Shown here: positions 24,596-35,561 of the stretch, one piece after another | Layout of the letters: the number at the start of each line of letters is the position of its first letter | How positions within the stretch are numbered: the first letter of the stretch is position 1 | NCBI RefSeq assembly: GCF_008017535.1 | Contig: NZ_VRUA01000002.1 | Location: 364,035-428,034, forward strand | DNA length: 64,000 bases | Direction: 5' to 3' | Origin: Ottowia flava | GTDB taxonomy: Bacteria; Pseudomonadota; Gammaproteobacteria; Burkholderiales; Burkholderiaceae_C | Translations under genes and position numbers: made by a program | The notes under the pieces: generated by a model | Database searches by the model: none | Seen by the model: only the letters and a program-made list of their open reading frames with translations | What the model was told of the DNA's origin: nothing

Positions 24596-25903
24596 TTAAG
24601 GTTTCCTTTGTGACAATTCCATGATCATGCGCGCGGTCAGGTACAGGCGCCGCGGAATCGCGTCGATCAGTGCGTACTCGGCCTCGTCGCTGTGAAAGCC
24701 GTACCCCGGCAAGCCCATGCTTTCGACCACGGGCTTGCCCGACAGCGCGGCGTAGCCCGCATCGGTGCCGGCTCCCACGCGGTCGATCACCGCCAGCGTC
24801 TGGCCAAGTTCCGCGTAGATGGCTTGCGCCTGCGCGCCCATCGCCCGCCCACTGGCGTTGGCGGTGAAGCCAGGGCGACCGCGTTCGGCACGGATGGTGA
24901 TTTCCGACTTGGCCAGGCGCTTCTGGTTCTGGATGCGGTCTTCCAGCGTGCGCAGCAAGCCTGTCAGGTCTTCCTCGCGCGCGAATCGGATATCGGCCTC
25001 CAGCTGCGCGCGATCGGGCACCACGTTGGGCACCGTCCCCGCGCTCATGACGGTCCAGTTGAAGCGCAATTCGCGCGCCGGGTTGTCGAGCTCGCGCGTG
25101 CGACCGATGATGTCCGCCGCCTCGACCAGCGCGTTGACGCCCAGTTCCGGGTTGGCCCCGGCATGCGCCGACGCTCCCTGCACCGCCACCTTGTAGTAGG
25201 CAATGCTGGAAGTGCCCAGGATCAGTGGCTCTTCGTGCTGGGAGGTCGGCTCGAACGACAGCACGGCATCGGCCTCGGCGGCCAGCCGCTGGATCAGCGC
25301 GCGCGAGCCGAACGAGCCGCGCTCTTCGTCGCTGTTGAGCATCACCGTGATCGGCCCGTGTTCCGCCCCGCGCGCCTTCAGCAGCCGCAGCGTGTGCAGG
25401 ATCTGCGCGATGCCGCCCTTGTTGTCTGCCACGCCAGGGCCGTAGGCACGATCGCCTTCCACACGAAACGGGTGCTTGGCCAGCGTGCCTTTCGGGTACA
25501 CGGTGTCCATGTGGGCGATCAGCAGCAACCGGGTCGCGCCCTTGCCGGGTATCCGCCCGACCAGGTTGTCGCCGACCACGTCGCCGTCAGGCTTGTGCCG
25601 CGTCACCGTCGCACCAACCGCACGCAACTCGCGCTCCAGCACCTGCGCGAGCTGGGCCAGGCCCTCTGCGTTGCCGGTGCCGGTTTCGATGTTGACCAGG
25701 CGCTCAAGCGTGCGCATCAGCGCGGGTTGCTCCGCGCGCGCGGCCTGCAGCAGGCCGGCGTCAAGGCGGCCGGGCTGTGCGGTGGCGGCGGTCACCGTGG
25801 ATGGGGATGGGTGACCCGTTGTTCCGCCCGTTTCGGCGCATCCCATCAGGCCGAAGACGATCGCCGTCAATCCAGCGGCCAGAGGCAAATTCCAGCGGTT
25901 CAA
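24596..25903 (-). CDS. M20 family peptidase (glutamate carboxypeptidase-like lipoprotein)
   Basis: A zinc-dependent M20 exopeptidase. Metal-site motifs are HMDTVYPKG, GPGVADNKGG (bridging Asp) and NSDEERGSFGS (catalytic Glu pair); GAGTDAGYAALSGKPVVESMG is the usual C-terminal segment. This resembles carboxypeptidase G2. No ATG lies near the signal peptide; a TTG at 25903, eight bases after AGGGG, gives MNRWNLPLAAGLTAIVFGLMGC-A, a good lipoprotein leader, and is used here (435 residues). The frame is open to 25999. Probably periplasmic and membrane-anchored. Confidence 0.82.
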   Translation of the reverse strand: MNRWNLPLAAGLTAIVFGLMGCAETGGTTGHPSPSTVTAATAQPGRLDAGLLQAARAEQPALMRTLERLVNIETGTGNAEGLAQLAQVLERELRAVGATVTRHKPDGDVVGDNLVGRIPGKGATRLLLIAHMDTVYPKGTLAKHPFRVEGDRAYGPGVADNKGGIAQILHTLRLLKARGAEHGPITVMLNSDEERGSFGSRALIQRLAAEADAVLSFEPTSQHEEPLILGTSSIAYYKVAVQGASAHAGANPELGVNALVEAADIIGRTRELDNPARELRFNWTVMSAGTVPNVVPDRAQLEADIRFAREEDLTGLLRTLEDRIQNQKRLAKSEITIRAERGRPGFTANASGRAMGAQAQAIYAELGQTLAVIDRVGAGTDAGYAALSGKPVVESMGLPGYGFHSDEAEYALIDAIPRRLYLTARMIMELSQRKP

Positions 25904-25995
25904 CGTCGGCGCCCCTGTGGGTGCATTCTTTTCATGCGCAGCATGTCTCCTATCGGCCAATCGTAGCCGAGCACCAGGCGGCAGGAGACAGGACC

Positions 25996-26670
25996 TCACC
26001 AGCCGGACGCAGGCCTGCCATCGTGGTGCACAAAGCGCACCCCCGCGTCCGGCGGAAGCGCGGCCACCACGCGCCGCATGCCGCTAACGCTGTCGGCCAC
26101 CGTCACGGGCGCGCTGTCGCCGCCCATGGAGGTCTGCACCCAACCCGGATGCAGGCAGACAAAGGTGCTGCCCGGGTACGCGGTGTGCGCCGACGCCACC
26201 GCCATGTTCAGCGCCGCCTTACTCACGCGGTACAGCCACGCGCCGGAGCCCGACACGCCGCCGATCAGCCCCATCGCACTCGACACGAAGGCGTAGCGCC
26301 CGCCCGCCGCCTGCACCAGCGGCGCGACCTGTGGAATGGCCTGCATGGCGCCCAGCACGTTGGTGTGCATGACGCGGTCGAACTGCTCGCGCGAGGGTGG
26401 CTGGGTGGCGCTGGCGCGCGAGCACATGACGCCCGCAACGTGCCAGGCGGTATCGATCTTCTCGCCGTCGAGCTGCCAGGAGAGGCCGCTGACGCTCGCC
26501 GGATCGGACAAGTCCACCCGCAAGGCCGTGGCGCCCGCCGCGCGCAGACGCGCCAGGGCGTCGTCACCGCGCGCGGTTGCGATCACGCGCTCACCGTCCG
26601 CCAGCGCCTGCTGCACCAGTTCCCAGCCGATGCCGCGCGACGCCCCCAATACGAAGGTGGTGCTGGCCAT
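25996..26670 (-). CDS. Short-chain dehydrogenase/reductase (C-factor/CsgA-like)
   Basis: A 224-residue SDR. The coenzyme motif is the variant GASRGIG (residues 8-14); the active site is Y-R-V-S-K in WLYRVSKAALNM, and FVCLHPGWVQTSMGG follows, as in the C-factor-like SDR subgroup. The NAG motif is replaced by HVAGVM. Substrate unknown. It follows the pyridoxamine-oxidase-like gene with three bases between, so the two are likely co-transcribed, and it ends near the start of the M20 gene. Confidence 0.85.
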   Translation of the reverse strand: MASTTFVLGASRGIGWELVQQALADGERVIATARGDDALARLRAAGATALRVDLSDPASVSGLSWQLDGEKIDTAWHVAGVMCSRASATQPPSREQFDRVMHTNVLGAMQAIPQVAPLVQAAGGRYAFVSSAMGLIGGVSGSGAWLYRVSKAALNMAVASAHTAYPGSTFVCLHPGWVQTSMGGDSAPVTVADSVSGMRRVVAALPPDAGVRFVHHDGRPASGW

Positions 26671-26673
26671 GGC

Positions 26674-27324
26674 TCAGTCCTTCTCCGCCACCGTCAGGCC
26701 TTCGTCGGCCAGCTGGGCCGCGTAGCGCGACCACGCCTGCGCGTCGGTCTCGGTCACGATGTCGGCACCTAGCTGGGCCTTTAGCATCGCATTCATCGAC
26801 GGGAAGGTGCCCGCCGCCGCACGCTCGTCCGCTTCCCACAAGCGCGATCTCATCAAGGCCTTGGGGCAATGCAGGTAGGCCTCCTGCACCGCCACCTCGA
26901 TGACCAGCGCTGGCAATTTGCGCGCCTCGGGCTGAGCGAAGCGCCGGGCGAAAGCGGCCTCGTCGCGCAAGGCGGCACGGCCGTTCACACGCAGCACTTC
27001 GTTCACGCCGGGGATCAAAAAAAGCACACCGATGCGCGGGTCGGCGATCAGGTTTTCCAGCGTGTCCAGACGGTTGTTGCCGGTGGCATCAGGGATCAGC
27101 AGCGTGCGCGCGTCGGCCACCTGCACGAAGCCCGGCCGGCCACCGCGCGGCGACGCATCCACCAGCGCGTCCTGCGCTGTCGCGCCCGCGCTGGCCAGCA
27201 CGCACAGCGGCGCATGCGCGATGAAGCGCCGCATCGTCTCGTCCAGGTGGTCCAGCTCCTTGGCGCGCGAACGCGGCGACGCCTGGGGGTACAGACGCCG
27301 CAGATCGGCGATGCTCGTGATCAT
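26674..27324 (-). CDS. Pyridoxamine 5'-phosphate oxidase-related FMN-binding protein
   Basis: A 216-residue split-barrel flavin-binding protein of the MSMEG_1061/PNPOx-like group. Characteristic parts are FIAHAPLCVLASAG, DASPRGGRPGFVQV, LLIPDATGNNRLDTLENLIADPRIGVLFLIPG and VNGRAAL. Such proteins bind FMN or F420 and reduce or sequester it; the substrate is unknown and PdxH function is unlikely. Codon usage is ordinary. First gene of a pair with the SDR downstream. Confidence 0.85.
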   Translation of the reverse strand: MITSIADLRRLYPQASPRSRAKELDHLDETMRRFIAHAPLCVLASAGATAQDALVDASPRGGRPGFVQVADARTLLIPDATGNNRLDTLENLIADPRIGVLFLIPGVNEVLRVNGRAALRDEAAFARRFAQPEARKLPALVIEVAVQEAYLHCPKALMRSRLWEADERAAAGTFPSMNAMLKAQLGADIVTETDAQAWSRYAAQLADEGLTVAEKD

Positions 27325-27338
27325 GAGGTGCTTTCTCC

Positions 27339-27397
27339 GATTTTCATAAGAAATAGGCCTCCGACCTTACAACCACCTGCGCAGACAGCTCCTCATT

Positions 27398-27399
<2 letters not shown>
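27339..27399 (-). repeat. Dispersed intergenic repeat copy
   Basis: Minus-strand reading: AGCTGTCTGCGCAGGTGG, then TTGTAAGGTCGGAGGCCTATTTCTTATGAAAATCGG. Lies between the thiolase stop and the PNPOx-like start and carries close to the full element. Confidence 0.83.
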
Positions 27400-28574
<1,175 letters not shown>

Positions 28575-28582
<8 letters not shown>

Positions 28583-29684
28583 TTTTGCTCTCCTTCTGAA
28601 TTGACTGAATAGAAATAATTCTATCTTCGAGGTTAAAAATCTTGTTCGAACTATCAATCATCAAATTAATTCCCGAGTTTATGGTTTTAGCTACGCGCTT
28701 CATTTTTCTGGTCATTGCACCCGTCCCTTGAAAGGACTCTCCGAATTTTTTTGTGCTATCTAACGCTTCTCGAGTAGAAACCAGGAAACCCAACGCGCTT
28801 TCCAAAAATCCCGCGGCATCATTTACAAGCAAGGGCTCCGCCTCAATCTGATCCATTAATGAAATCATCCCTGGCAATACACGATCTAGGTGCCGCGCGT
28901 ACTCTGCGGAACCAATTCCAAATCGAGTAGCTGGCCCCTCCAATTCGCCTGCCAGCTGATCGGCGAGCGCGAGTCTGTCGACGGCACCACCGGCTCGGCT
29001 TTCGATCAATCGCACCTGAGCAGTCCCCTTGGTAAAGATCACGCCGATCTCCTCGGTAATAGTCGACAAAACCTCCAACGATTGCGTCAACTCGACTATG
29101 GCGATCTCGCTCTCCGCTTGAATTTCCAGGAATCCTGGTTCATCAGTCTCTTCATCGTCAATGCGTGCTGTCTCACCCTCTTCCGGCACAAGCTCACCCC
29201 GCGATTCAAACCATATTCGAGTCGCCGCGACGGGGTCACCTCCACTTGACAAGGCGGTTGAAATACTAGACCCAAGCTGTCTTCTGGCTTCTACGATACC
29301 GTTAGGCGTACGCTTAAAACGGATAGTTCGAATTGCCGATATATCAAATGGCAAATGATCACGCTCGCCAATCTGAACAGTCAGTTTTCCCGTCGAATGC
29401 CTCAGACCAAGTTCATACATTACATTCGGGTTCGCCCCACTTACATCGGCTATGACAAGATAGGCGTCTCTAAGTCGCCTAAAGATTTGGTCATTTATTT
29501 CTCCAGTTCTCGATATCTGATCAGCTCGTACTGATTGCAAGCCGCAAAATTTGCACGCAGGTTCAATGATCTCTTCGAGAACCTCTATCGCTCGTTCGTA
29601 CGCTATGCGCGCGGGACTCCCAGACTCAGCGTCCTTATCGCCGATGGGTCCGATGACAAACGCTTCGAGTTCTCTTCCATCCAT
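28575..29684 (-). CDS. Accessory protein with deoxyribosyltransferase/TIR-like N-terminal domain
   Basis: A 369-residue protein of unknown function. Residues 1-125 have FVIGPIGD, IIEPACKFCGLQSVRADQIS, LRDAYLVIADVSGANPNVMYELGLRHSTGK and LPFDISAIRTIRF: a Rossmann-like layout seen in nucleoside 2-deoxyribosyltransferase/TIR-like proteins that occur in bacterial conflict systems. Residues about 170-369 look helical and acidic with no recognised domain. Base composition is clearly more AT-rich than all neighbours, a sign of transfer. It sits between aceK and thiolase, and its last codons overlap the thiolase start by eight bases. Role in defence is inference. Confidence 0.8.
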
Positions 29685-29711
29685 TTTTTTCCGCTCCGTT
29701 CATAGCACTCA

Positions 29712-31613
29712 CTACTCCGACGGCTCCGCCGTTGTCGGGGTACTTGTATCTGCCCGATCCGCCGGTGTCTCCGCCTGAGCCGCCGCCGGGTCGACCAACT
29801 CGCCTGCGCCCTTTACCCCGCCATTGAACTCAAACCGCCGGTGCGCCCCGTAGGGGAAGAAGTCCAGCACTTCGCCGCGCTGAATGCGCTCCTTGGTGCT
29901 TTGCCAGAAGCCGGGCTCGAGCAGGTCGGCGTGGTGGCGCATGAAGGCCTCGCGCACGCGCGGGTTGCCAAGCAGGAAGGGGCCGAAGGTTTCGGGAAAG
30001 ACGTCGTTCTTGGCGACGCTGTACCAGACCTCGCCACTCATCTCGTCTTCTTCGTTGCGCGGCGCAGGAACCTGCCGGAAGTTGCAGTCGGTGAGGTATT
30101 CGATCTCGTCGTAGTCGTAGAAAACGACCTTGCCGTGGCGGGTGACGCCAAAGTTCTTCCACAGCATGTCGCCCGGGAAAATGTTGGCGGCGACCAGGTC
30201 CTTGATGGCGTTGCCGTATTCGATGACGACGTGTTCCAGCTGCGCATTGGCGGCGGCGTCATCGGGGCCGGCGTCGAAGGCTTCCTGCAGGTAGAGGTTG
30301 AGCGGGACCATGCGCCGCTCGATGTAGGCGTGGCCAAGGATGACTTCGGTCTGGCCGTCGCCGTCGCGGTCGGACACTTCCAGCTGGCTGGCGGCGTGCT
30401 GCTCCAGCTCAGCGATCAGCGCGTCGTCGAAGCGGCTGCGCGGAAAGGCGAGCAGCGAGAACTCCATGGTGTCAGCCATGCGGCCGACGCGGTCGTGGCG
30501 CTTGACCAGCTGGTACTTCGCGCGCACCTGTTCGCGCGTGGTGTCCTTTGGGGGCGGAAACCAGTCCTTGATGACCTTGAAGACGTAGGGAAAGCTGGGA
30601 AGGTCGAACACCAGCATGACCATGCCCTTGATGCCCGGCGCGATGCGGAAGGCGTCGGTGGAATGGCGCAGGTGCCACAGCAGGTCGCGGTAGAACAGGT
30701 TCTTGCCCTGCTTGGCCAAGCCGAGTGCGTTGTAGATCTCGGCGCGCGGCTTGCGCGGCATCAGGCTGCGCAGGAACTGCACGTAGCCTGACGGAATTTC
30801 CATGTCCACCATGAAGTAGGCACGCGAGAAGCTGAACAGCAGCAGCATGTCCTCTTCGCCAAACAAGGCCGCGTCGACATAGACCACACCCGGATCGCGG
30901 TGCAGCAGCGGCAGGGCGAACGGCACTTCGCGAAAGCCGTTGATCAGCTTGCCGACCAGGTACGCGCCCTTGTTGCGGTAGAACAGGTTGGAGAGCACCT
31001 GCACCTGGAAGTTGGGGCGCTGGCGGTCGGTGCCCAGCTCGCTGCGCAGCGCATCGGCCACGCGCTGGGCGTCGCGTTCGATGTCGTCAAAGCGGCAGCG
31101 CAGGTCGTAAGACTTCAGCACCTCCGCCATGGTGGCGTGCAGGGCGTCGATGCTCGGATAGAACGACCGGAAGGTGGGCTTGGCACCGGGGTCGTCCGTT
31201 TCCAGGTACTCCGTGCTGATGGCCGGGCGCACGAAGATGAAGTCGTTGTGGAAATAGCTGCGGTGCAGGATCTTGGTGGTGACCGAATTGAAAAAGGTCT
31301 CGGCCAGCTCGGGCTGCTTGTGCTGCACCAGCAGCCCGATGTAATTGAGCTTGGCCTGTTGCCACACGGCCATGGGCTGGTCGCCGGCCTTGAATTCCCG
31401 CTCCAGCCGGCGCTGACATTCGCGCACGCGCAGGTCGTAGAACTCGATGCGCTCACGTTGGGCACGCTGCTGACCGCGCCAGTCGCAGGTTTCGAAACGG
31501 TGTTTGGCACGCGCCGACTCCGTGCGGAACAAGCGGTAATGGCGGTTGAAACCGTCGATCATGGCGTGGGCCATGTCGCGTGCCAGGGCGGCATCGACGG
31601 CGTTCAGCAGCAT
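29712..31613 (-). CDS. aceK: Isocitrate dehydrogenase kinase/phosphatase (AceK)
   Basis: A 633-residue bifunctional enzyme that phosphorylates and dephosphorylates isocitrate dehydrogenase and so splits carbon between the TCA cycle and the glyoxylate shunt. The regulatory N-terminal half ([28 protein letters not shown]) is followed by the kinase-like half: [24 protein letters not shown] (ATP loop and Lys), [13 protein letters not shown] and [12 protein letters not shown] (catalytic Asp region). The C-terminus carries a short non-conserved tail ([20 protein letters not shown]). The start lies two bases after the carbonic anhydrase stop. No aceA/aceB is adjacent. Confidence 0.95.
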   Translation of the reverse strand: MLLNAVDAALARDMAHAMIDGFNRHYRLFRTESARAKHRFETCDWRGQQRAQRERIEFYDLRVRECQRRLEREFKAGDQPMAVWQQAKLNYIGLLVQHKQPELAETFFNSVTTKILHRSYFHNDFIFVRPAISTEYLETDDPGAKPTFRSFYPSIDALHATMAEVLKSYDLRCRFDDIERDAQRVADALRSELGTDRQRPNFQVQVLSNLFYRNKGAYLVGKLINGFREVPFALPLLHRDPGVVYVDAALFGEEDMLLLFSFSRAYFMVDMEIPSGYVQFLRSLMPRKPRAEIYNALGLAKQGKNLFYRDLLWHLRHSTDAFRIAPGIKGMVMLVFDLPSFPYVFKVIKDWFPPPKDTTREQVRAKYQLVKRHDRVGRMADTMEFSLLAFPRSRFDDALIAELEQHAASQLEVSDRDGDGQTEVILGHAYIERRMVPLNLYLQEAFDAGPDDAAANAQLEHVVIEYGNAIKDLVAANIFPGDMLWKNFGVTRHGKVVFYDYDEIEYLTDCNFRQVPAPRNEEDEMSGEVWYSVAKNDVFPETFGPFLLGNPRVREAFMRHHADLLEPGFWQSTKERIQRGEVLDFFPYGAHRRFEFNGGVKGAGELVDPAAAQAETPADRADTSTPTTAEPSE

Positions 31614-31614
31614 G

Positions 31615-32319
31615 TCAGACCTCGTCGGCCTGCGGGTCGGTGTCGTCCAGCTCGGGCACGAAGGTGGCGGCGCGCGGATAGCGTTTGATCGCAGCGCGGT
31701 ACACGTCCACCACGTGATCGGGCCGCGACATGGTGACCTGCAGGTCCTTGACCTTGCCGTCCTTCAGGCCGTAGCACCAGCCATGGATCGACAGCTGCTG
31801 GCCGCGCGCCCAGGCGTCCTGCACGATGGTCGACTGCGCGACGTGGCCGACCTGCTCGATCGCGTTCATCTCGCACAGCGCGTCTTCCTGCTCGCCGCCG
31901 CACAGGTGCATCAGACGGCCGCGGTGGCGCATCTTCACGTCGTTGACGTGGCGCAGCCAGTTGTCGGCCAGGCCCACGCGCTGGTCGTGCAGCACCGCGA
32001 GCACGCCGCCGCAGCCGTAATGGCCGACGACCATGATGTGCTTGACCTTCAGCACGTCGACGGCGAACTGGATCACCGACAGCGCGTTCAGGTCGGACGG
32101 CACCACCACGTTGGCCACGTTGCGGTGCACGAACACTTCGCCCGGCGCCAGGCCAATGACCTGGTTGGCCGGCACGCGGCTGTCGGAGCAGCCGATCCAC
32201 AGGTATTCCGGTGTTTGCTGGGCCGCCAGGGTCTTGAAGAAGCCCGGCTGCTCGCGCTCCACCCGTTCGGCCCAGGCGTGGTTGGCATTGATGAGGTGTT
32301 GAAGCGAAGAAGCGGGCAT
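31615..32319 (-). CDS. can: Beta-class carbonic anhydrase
   Basis: A 234-residue zinc enzyme that interconverts CO2 and bicarbonate, supplying bicarbonate for biotin carboxylases (including leucine catabolism). Zinc ligands are C44 in [11 protein letters not shown]100 and C103 in VVGHYGCGG, with the D46-R48 dyad. [18 protein letters not shown] and IVQDAW are family segments. It directly precedes aceK on the same strand with one base between, so the two are probably translated from one message. Confidence 0.94.
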   Translation of the reverse strand: MPASSLQHLINANHAWAERVEREQPGFFKTLAAQQTPEYLWIGCSDSRVPANQVIGLAPGEVFVHRNVANVVVPSDLNALSVIQFAVDVLKVKHIMVVGHYGCGGVLAVLHDQRVGLADNWLRHVNDVKMRHRGRLMHLCGGEQEDALCEMNAIEQVGHVAQSTIVQDAWARGQQLSIHGWCYGLKDGKVKDLQVTMSRPDHVVDVYRAAIKRYPRAATFVPELDDTDPQADEV

Positions 32320-32403
32320 GGTGTTTTGGGGGGAATCTTCAGGGCAGCGATCCGGTCGTTGCGCGGGCCGCGACCAGAGTCGGAGGGCAACGCGTCGACC
32401 GAC

Positions 32404-33234
32404 TCAGCGGGCCTGGAACGATTTCAACTGGTTGGCGTAAGCCTCGGCGATGGGGTGGTGAGAAACAATCGTCTCTCCTGAAAACGGACGGTCGTGGGTC
32501 ACCAGCATGTAGATGAGCGTGCCGTAGCCCATGACAAAGAGGCCCACACTCACGAAGTAGTTCTTGCGTTGACCATAGACCACCTCGACCAGCACCGCGA
32601 GCCCGGTCAGCAGCAGGACGCACAACACAGCCCAACGCGAATTGTCCAGCCTACCCGCAGAAAGCTGCGTTCGCTTCTTGCGCAACTTGTCCAGGTCGGT
32701 CAGGTCGCTGGCGAGCACGGCCAACGTGGCGCGCGCCGGCAGGTCGATCTGCGGACTTTGCAGAAGTCGAGCGACGCGAAATTCCATCTCGTTCAGCGCG
32801 CTGCGGGTCTCAATCGGCGTTCGCCGCGTCTGGTAGGTGCGCCAGTCCTGCGGTACGTCGCCATGGACGTAGGCGTACATCAAGCCATTGAGTTCGGCAG
32901 ACGAATCCGCAGGCAGCCTGTGAATCGCGCGGACGGCATCGGCCACGGTCGACGCCTCGGCCACCACGGTGTCCTGCGCGTCGCTGTATTTGCGCCAGAT
33001 ATCGTTGACCAGCAGGCTGATCACCAGCGAGATCGGCAACACCACCGCGGTGACAAACCCCGGTGGAAGGGTCGAGGGAATGGCACGGTTGGCGCGTCCG
33101 CGGTACGCGGCGACCCCCAGGGTGGTCAACACGACCAAGAACGCCATGGCCAGGACACAGACCAAGTACAAGCCGATTTCGCTTATACCGTAGGCCCAGT
33201 CGTACCAAGCAGGCATCTCGGCGTAGTTGTTCAT
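32404..33234 (-). CDS. Bestrophin-like DUF4239 membrane protein
   Basis: A 276-residue protein with two N-terminal transmembrane helices (about residues 17-37 and 58-76), a cytosolic helical region of about 110 residues (WRKYSDAQDTVVAEASTVADAVRAI..) and two C-terminal helices (about 196-240). The end, THDRPFSGETIVSHHPIAEA, is the DUF4239 signature. Such proteins are distant relatives of bestrophin anion channels; function in bacteria is unknown. Same strand as the genes around it but with 80-90 base gaps, so possibly separate. Confidence 0.78.
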   Translation of the reverse strand: MNNYAEMPAWYDWAYGISEIGLYLVCVLAMAFLVVLTTLGVAAYRGRANRAIPSTLPPGFVTAVVLPISLVISLLVNDIWRKYSDAQDTVVAEASTVADAVRAIHRLPADSSAELNGLMYAYVHGDVPQDWRTYQTRRTPIETRSALNEMEFRVARLLQSPQIDLPARATLAVLASDLTDLDKLRKKRTQLSAGRLDNSRWAVLCVLLLTGLAVLVEVVYGQRKNYFVSVGLFVMGYGTLIYMLVTHDRPFSGETIVSHHPIAEAYANQLKSFQAR

Positions 33235-33324
33235 AGGGTCTGACTGACAACGGATATAGCGCCGAAGTGTAGTGGCCGCCGTTGACGCAGGACAACCTGG
33301 CTTCGCAAGGCCCCTGCGCTGTGC

Positions 33325-34506
33325 TTACATGGTCTCGGCGAACAGTTCGCGTCCGATCAGCATGCGGCGGATTTCGCTGGTGCCAGCGCCGATCTCGTAC
33401 AGCTTGGCGTCACGCCACAGGCGGCCCAGCGGGTATTCGTTGATGTAGCCGTTGCCACCGAACAGCTGGATGCCGTCGCCGGCCATCTTGGTGGCCATTT
33501 CGGCCGTCCACAGGATGACGCTGGCGCAGTCCTTGCGGACCTGGCGCACGTGCTGCGCGCCCAGCGCGTCCAGGTTCTTGCCGATGGTGTAGAGGAACGC
33601 GCGACCAGCCTGCAACACGGTGTACATGTCGGCGACCTTGCCCTGCACCAACTGGAATTCGCCGATGCTCTGGCCGAACTGCTTGCGGTCGTGGATATAG
33701 GGCACGACGTTGTCCATCACGGCCTGCATGATGCCGATGGGGCCACCGGCCAGCACGGCGCGCTCGTAGTCCAGGCCGCTCATCAGCACCTTGGCGCCTT
33801 GGTTCAGGCCGCCCAGGATGTTGGCTTCGGGCACTTCGACGTTGTTGAACACCATCTCGCCGGTGTGGCTGCCGCGCATGCCCAGCTTGTCCAGCTTTTG
33901 CGCGGTGGAAAAACCCTTCATGCCCTTTTCGACGATGAAGGCGGTGACACCGCGCGCGCCCAACTCGGGCTCGGTCTTGGCGTAGACCACCATGGTGTCG
34001 GCGTCGGGGCCGTTGGTGATCCACATCTTGGTGCCGTTAAGCAGGTAGTAGCCGCCCTTGTCCTCGGCCTTCAGCTTCATGCTGATGACGTCGGAGCCGG
34101 CGCCCGGCTCGCTCATGGCCAGCGCGCCCACGTGTTCGCCGCTGATCAGTTTGGGCAGGTATTTTTTCTTCTGCGCGTCGTTGCCGTTGCGCTTGAGCTG
34201 GTTGACGCACAGGTTGGAGTGCGCGCCGTAGCTCAGGCCCACCGAGGCGCTGGCACGGCTGATTTCTTCCATGGCGATCATGTGCGCCAAATAGCCCATG
34301 TCGGCGCCGCCGTATTCCTCAGGCACGGTAATCCCCAGCACGCCCAGCTCGCCCATCTTGGGCCACAGGTCCATGGGGAACTGGTCGTTCCGGTCGATCT
34401 CGGTCGCGCGCGGGGCAATCTCCGCCTGCGCGAAGTCGTGTACCGCATCGCGCAGCGCCTCGATGTCTTCACCAAGATCGAAATTCAGGCCAGGCAGGTT
34501 GCTCAT
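33325..34506 (-). CDS. ivd: Isovaleryl-CoA dehydrogenase
   Basis: A 393-residue acyl-CoA dehydrogenase that oxidises isovaleryl-CoA to 3-methylcrotonyl-CoA in leucine catabolism. Signatures are [37 protein letters not shown], the catalytic Glu in [18 protein letters not shown] (the internal position characteristic of isovaleryl-CoA dehydrogenases) and [40 protein letters not shown] precedes ATG 34506; a 26-codon upstream extension overlaps nothing but is not family-like. It follows the thioesterase gene, behind a LiuR-type operator. The methylcrotonyl-CoA carboxylase genes are not in the window. Confidence 0.93.
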   Translation of the reverse strand: MSNLPGLNFDLGEDIEALRDAVHDFAQAEIAPRATEIDRNDQFPMDLWPKMGELGVLGITVPEEYGGADMGYLAHMIAMEEISRASASVGLSYGAHSNLCVNQLKRNGNDAQKKKYLPKLISGEHVGALAMSEPGAGSDVISMKLKAEDKGGYYLLNGTKMWITNGPDADTMVVYAKTEPELGARGVTAFIVEKGMKGFSTAQKLDKLGMRGSHTGEMVFNNVEVPEANILGGLNQGAKVLMSGLDYERAVLAGGPIGIMQAVMDNVVPYIHDRKQFGQSIGEFQLVQGKVADMYTVLQAGRAFLYTIGKNLDALGAQHVRQVRKDCASVILWTAEMATKMAGDGIQLFGGNGYINEYPLGRLWRDAKLYEIGAGTSEIRRMLIGRELFAETM

Positions 34507-34535
34507 GGGGTCTCCTCGCTTAGGTAGTTGGGTGG

Positions 34536-34973
34536 TCAGTAGGTTTTGGGCACGGGCACCAGGGTCTGCTGCATCAGCGCGCAAGGGGACGCTTTGCCCG
34601 CTGCGTCGACGTGGTCGACCTCGGCCGTGGTGATGATCAGGCGCTTTCCCGGGCGCACCACGCGCCCCACGGCGCGCAGCGTGCCACCCTGGAAGCTGGC
34701 CAGAAAGTTGATCTTGTATTCGACGGTGACGACTTCCATGCCTTCTGGCGCCACGGTCAGCCCAGCGTAGCCGCCGGCCACATCGGCCAGCATGCCCATG
34801 GCACCGCCGTGAAAGCCGCCCTGCTGCTGCGTGACACGGTCAGCGTAGGGCAGCCAGATCTCAACCACACTGGGCGCAACCGAACGCAATTCGGCACCCA
34901 GTACCGTCAGCATGCCCTGACGAGCGAAGCTCTGGGCGATGCGGTCGTGCAGCGGATCGGTGGCGTGCGTCAT
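34536..34973 (-). CDS. PaaI-type hotdog thioesterase (LiuR operon)
   Basis: A 145-residue hotdog thioesterase. The helix motif [24 protein letters not shown] with HGG and the acidic residue D63 is typical of PaaI enzymes; [29 protein letters not shown] are the following strands. First gene after the 28-bp operator palindrome and 29 bases upstream of ivd, so it is probably expressed with leucine catabolism, perhaps releasing CoA from dead-end acyl-CoAs. Substrate inferred from context only. Confidence 0.85.
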   Translation of the reverse strand: MTHATDPLHDRIAQSFARQGMLTVLGAELRSVAPSVVEIWLPYADRVTQQQGGFHGGAMGMLADVAGGYAGLTVAPEGMEVVTVEYKINFLASFQGGTLRAVGRVVRPGKRLIITTAEVDHVDAAGKASPCALMQQTLVPVPKTY

Positions 34974-34996
34974 GGGAAGGTGCGGGTGAAAGTTGG

Positions 34997-35025
34997 ATTC
35001 TGATTGACGTTTACGTAAACGTCAA
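34997..35025 (-). promoter_or_regulatory. Promoter of the thioesterase-ivd operon inside the LiuR-type operator
   Basis: On the minus strand TTGACG (35025-35020) is followed after 17 bases by CAGAAT (35002-34997), a plausible sigma-70 promoter. The -35 box and most of the spacer lie within the perfect palindrome at 35001-35028, the arrangement expected for a MerR-family target. Confidence 0.6.
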
Positions 35026-35028
35026 TCA
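35001..35028. promoter_or_regulatory. 28-bp perfect palindrome, LiuR-type operator 1
   Basis: The half-site TGATTGACGTTTAC is followed by its exact reverse complement. It overlaps the stop codon of the MerR-family gene and precedes the thioesterase-ivd genes. The core ACGT..ACGT agrees with what I recall of LiuR sites in proteobacteria. Confidence 0.75.
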
Positions 35029-35448
35029 GTTTGACGCGGCGGCGCCGCGCTTGGCCGCCGCACGCTCCAGCCGCGCCAGCAGGGTGCGCGCTTCTTTCTC
35101 GTGTTCACTCACCTCGCTCAGCGTGGCTTCCAGCTCAGCCAACTGCGCTTCCAGCTGGGCGCGGTGGCCGGTCAGCACTTCCAGGAACTTGCGCAGCTGC
35201 GGCTGGGTGTCGCGCGGGCTGTCGTACATGTCGATCAGCTCGCGCGCCTCGGTCAGCGACAGCCCCAGTCGCTTGGCGCGCAGGGTGAGCTTGAGGCGCG
35301 TGCGGTCGCGGTTGGAGTACACGCGGCTGCGCCCGCCCGGGCCGCTGCGTTCGGGCTGCAGCAGCCCCATGTCTTCGTAGAAGCGCATGGCACGCGGAGT
35401 CAGGTCGAACTCGTGTGCCAGGTCGCTGATGCTGTAGGTGGTCGCCAT
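35026..35448 (-). CDS. liuR: MerR-family regulator, LiuR-like
   Basis: A 140-residue MerR-type regulator. Winged HTH is in residues 5-70 (YSISDLAHEFDLTPRAMRFYEDMGLLQPER, then RVYSNRDRTRLKLTLRAKRLGLSL), followed by a long dimerisation coiled coil (about 85-135, LEVLTGHRAQLEAQLAELEATLSEV). LiuR regulators control branched-chain amino acid and acyl-CoA breakdown; the neighbours ivd and thioesterase fit this. It is divergent from the MBL hydrolase gene and has palindromic sites at both ends, so autoregulation is likely. No Cys-rich effector site, so an acyl-CoA or similar ligand is plausible. Confidence 0.85.
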   Translation of the reverse strand: MATTYSISDLAHEFDLTPRAMRFYEDMGLLQPERSGPGGRSRVYSNRDRTRLKLTLRAKRLGLSLTEARELIDMYDSPRDTQPQLRKFLEVLTGHRAQLEAQLAELEATLSEVSEHEKEARTLLARLERAAAKRGAAASN

Positions 35449-35514
35449 GACGGGGGCTGGGTGTCTCCGAGGTTCTGTGCAACGCGGGCCACGCGTCCCT
35501 AGAATGTGCTTTCA

Positions 35515-35534
35515 AGTTGACGTGTACGTCAACT
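35515..35534. promoter_or_regulatory. LiuR-type operator 2 and promoter of the MBL gene
   Basis: AGTTGACGT-GT-ACGTCAACT: 9-bp arms around a GT centre, sharing the TTGACGT.ACGTCAA skeleton with operator 1. On the plus strand TTGACG (35517-35522) and TATCCT (35539-35544) with a 16-base spacer form a promoter for the MBL hydrolase gene. The site lies in the liuR-MBL divergent region. Confidence 0.65.
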
Positions 35535-35561
35535 CTTTTATCCTACAACAGCCCACCGCCC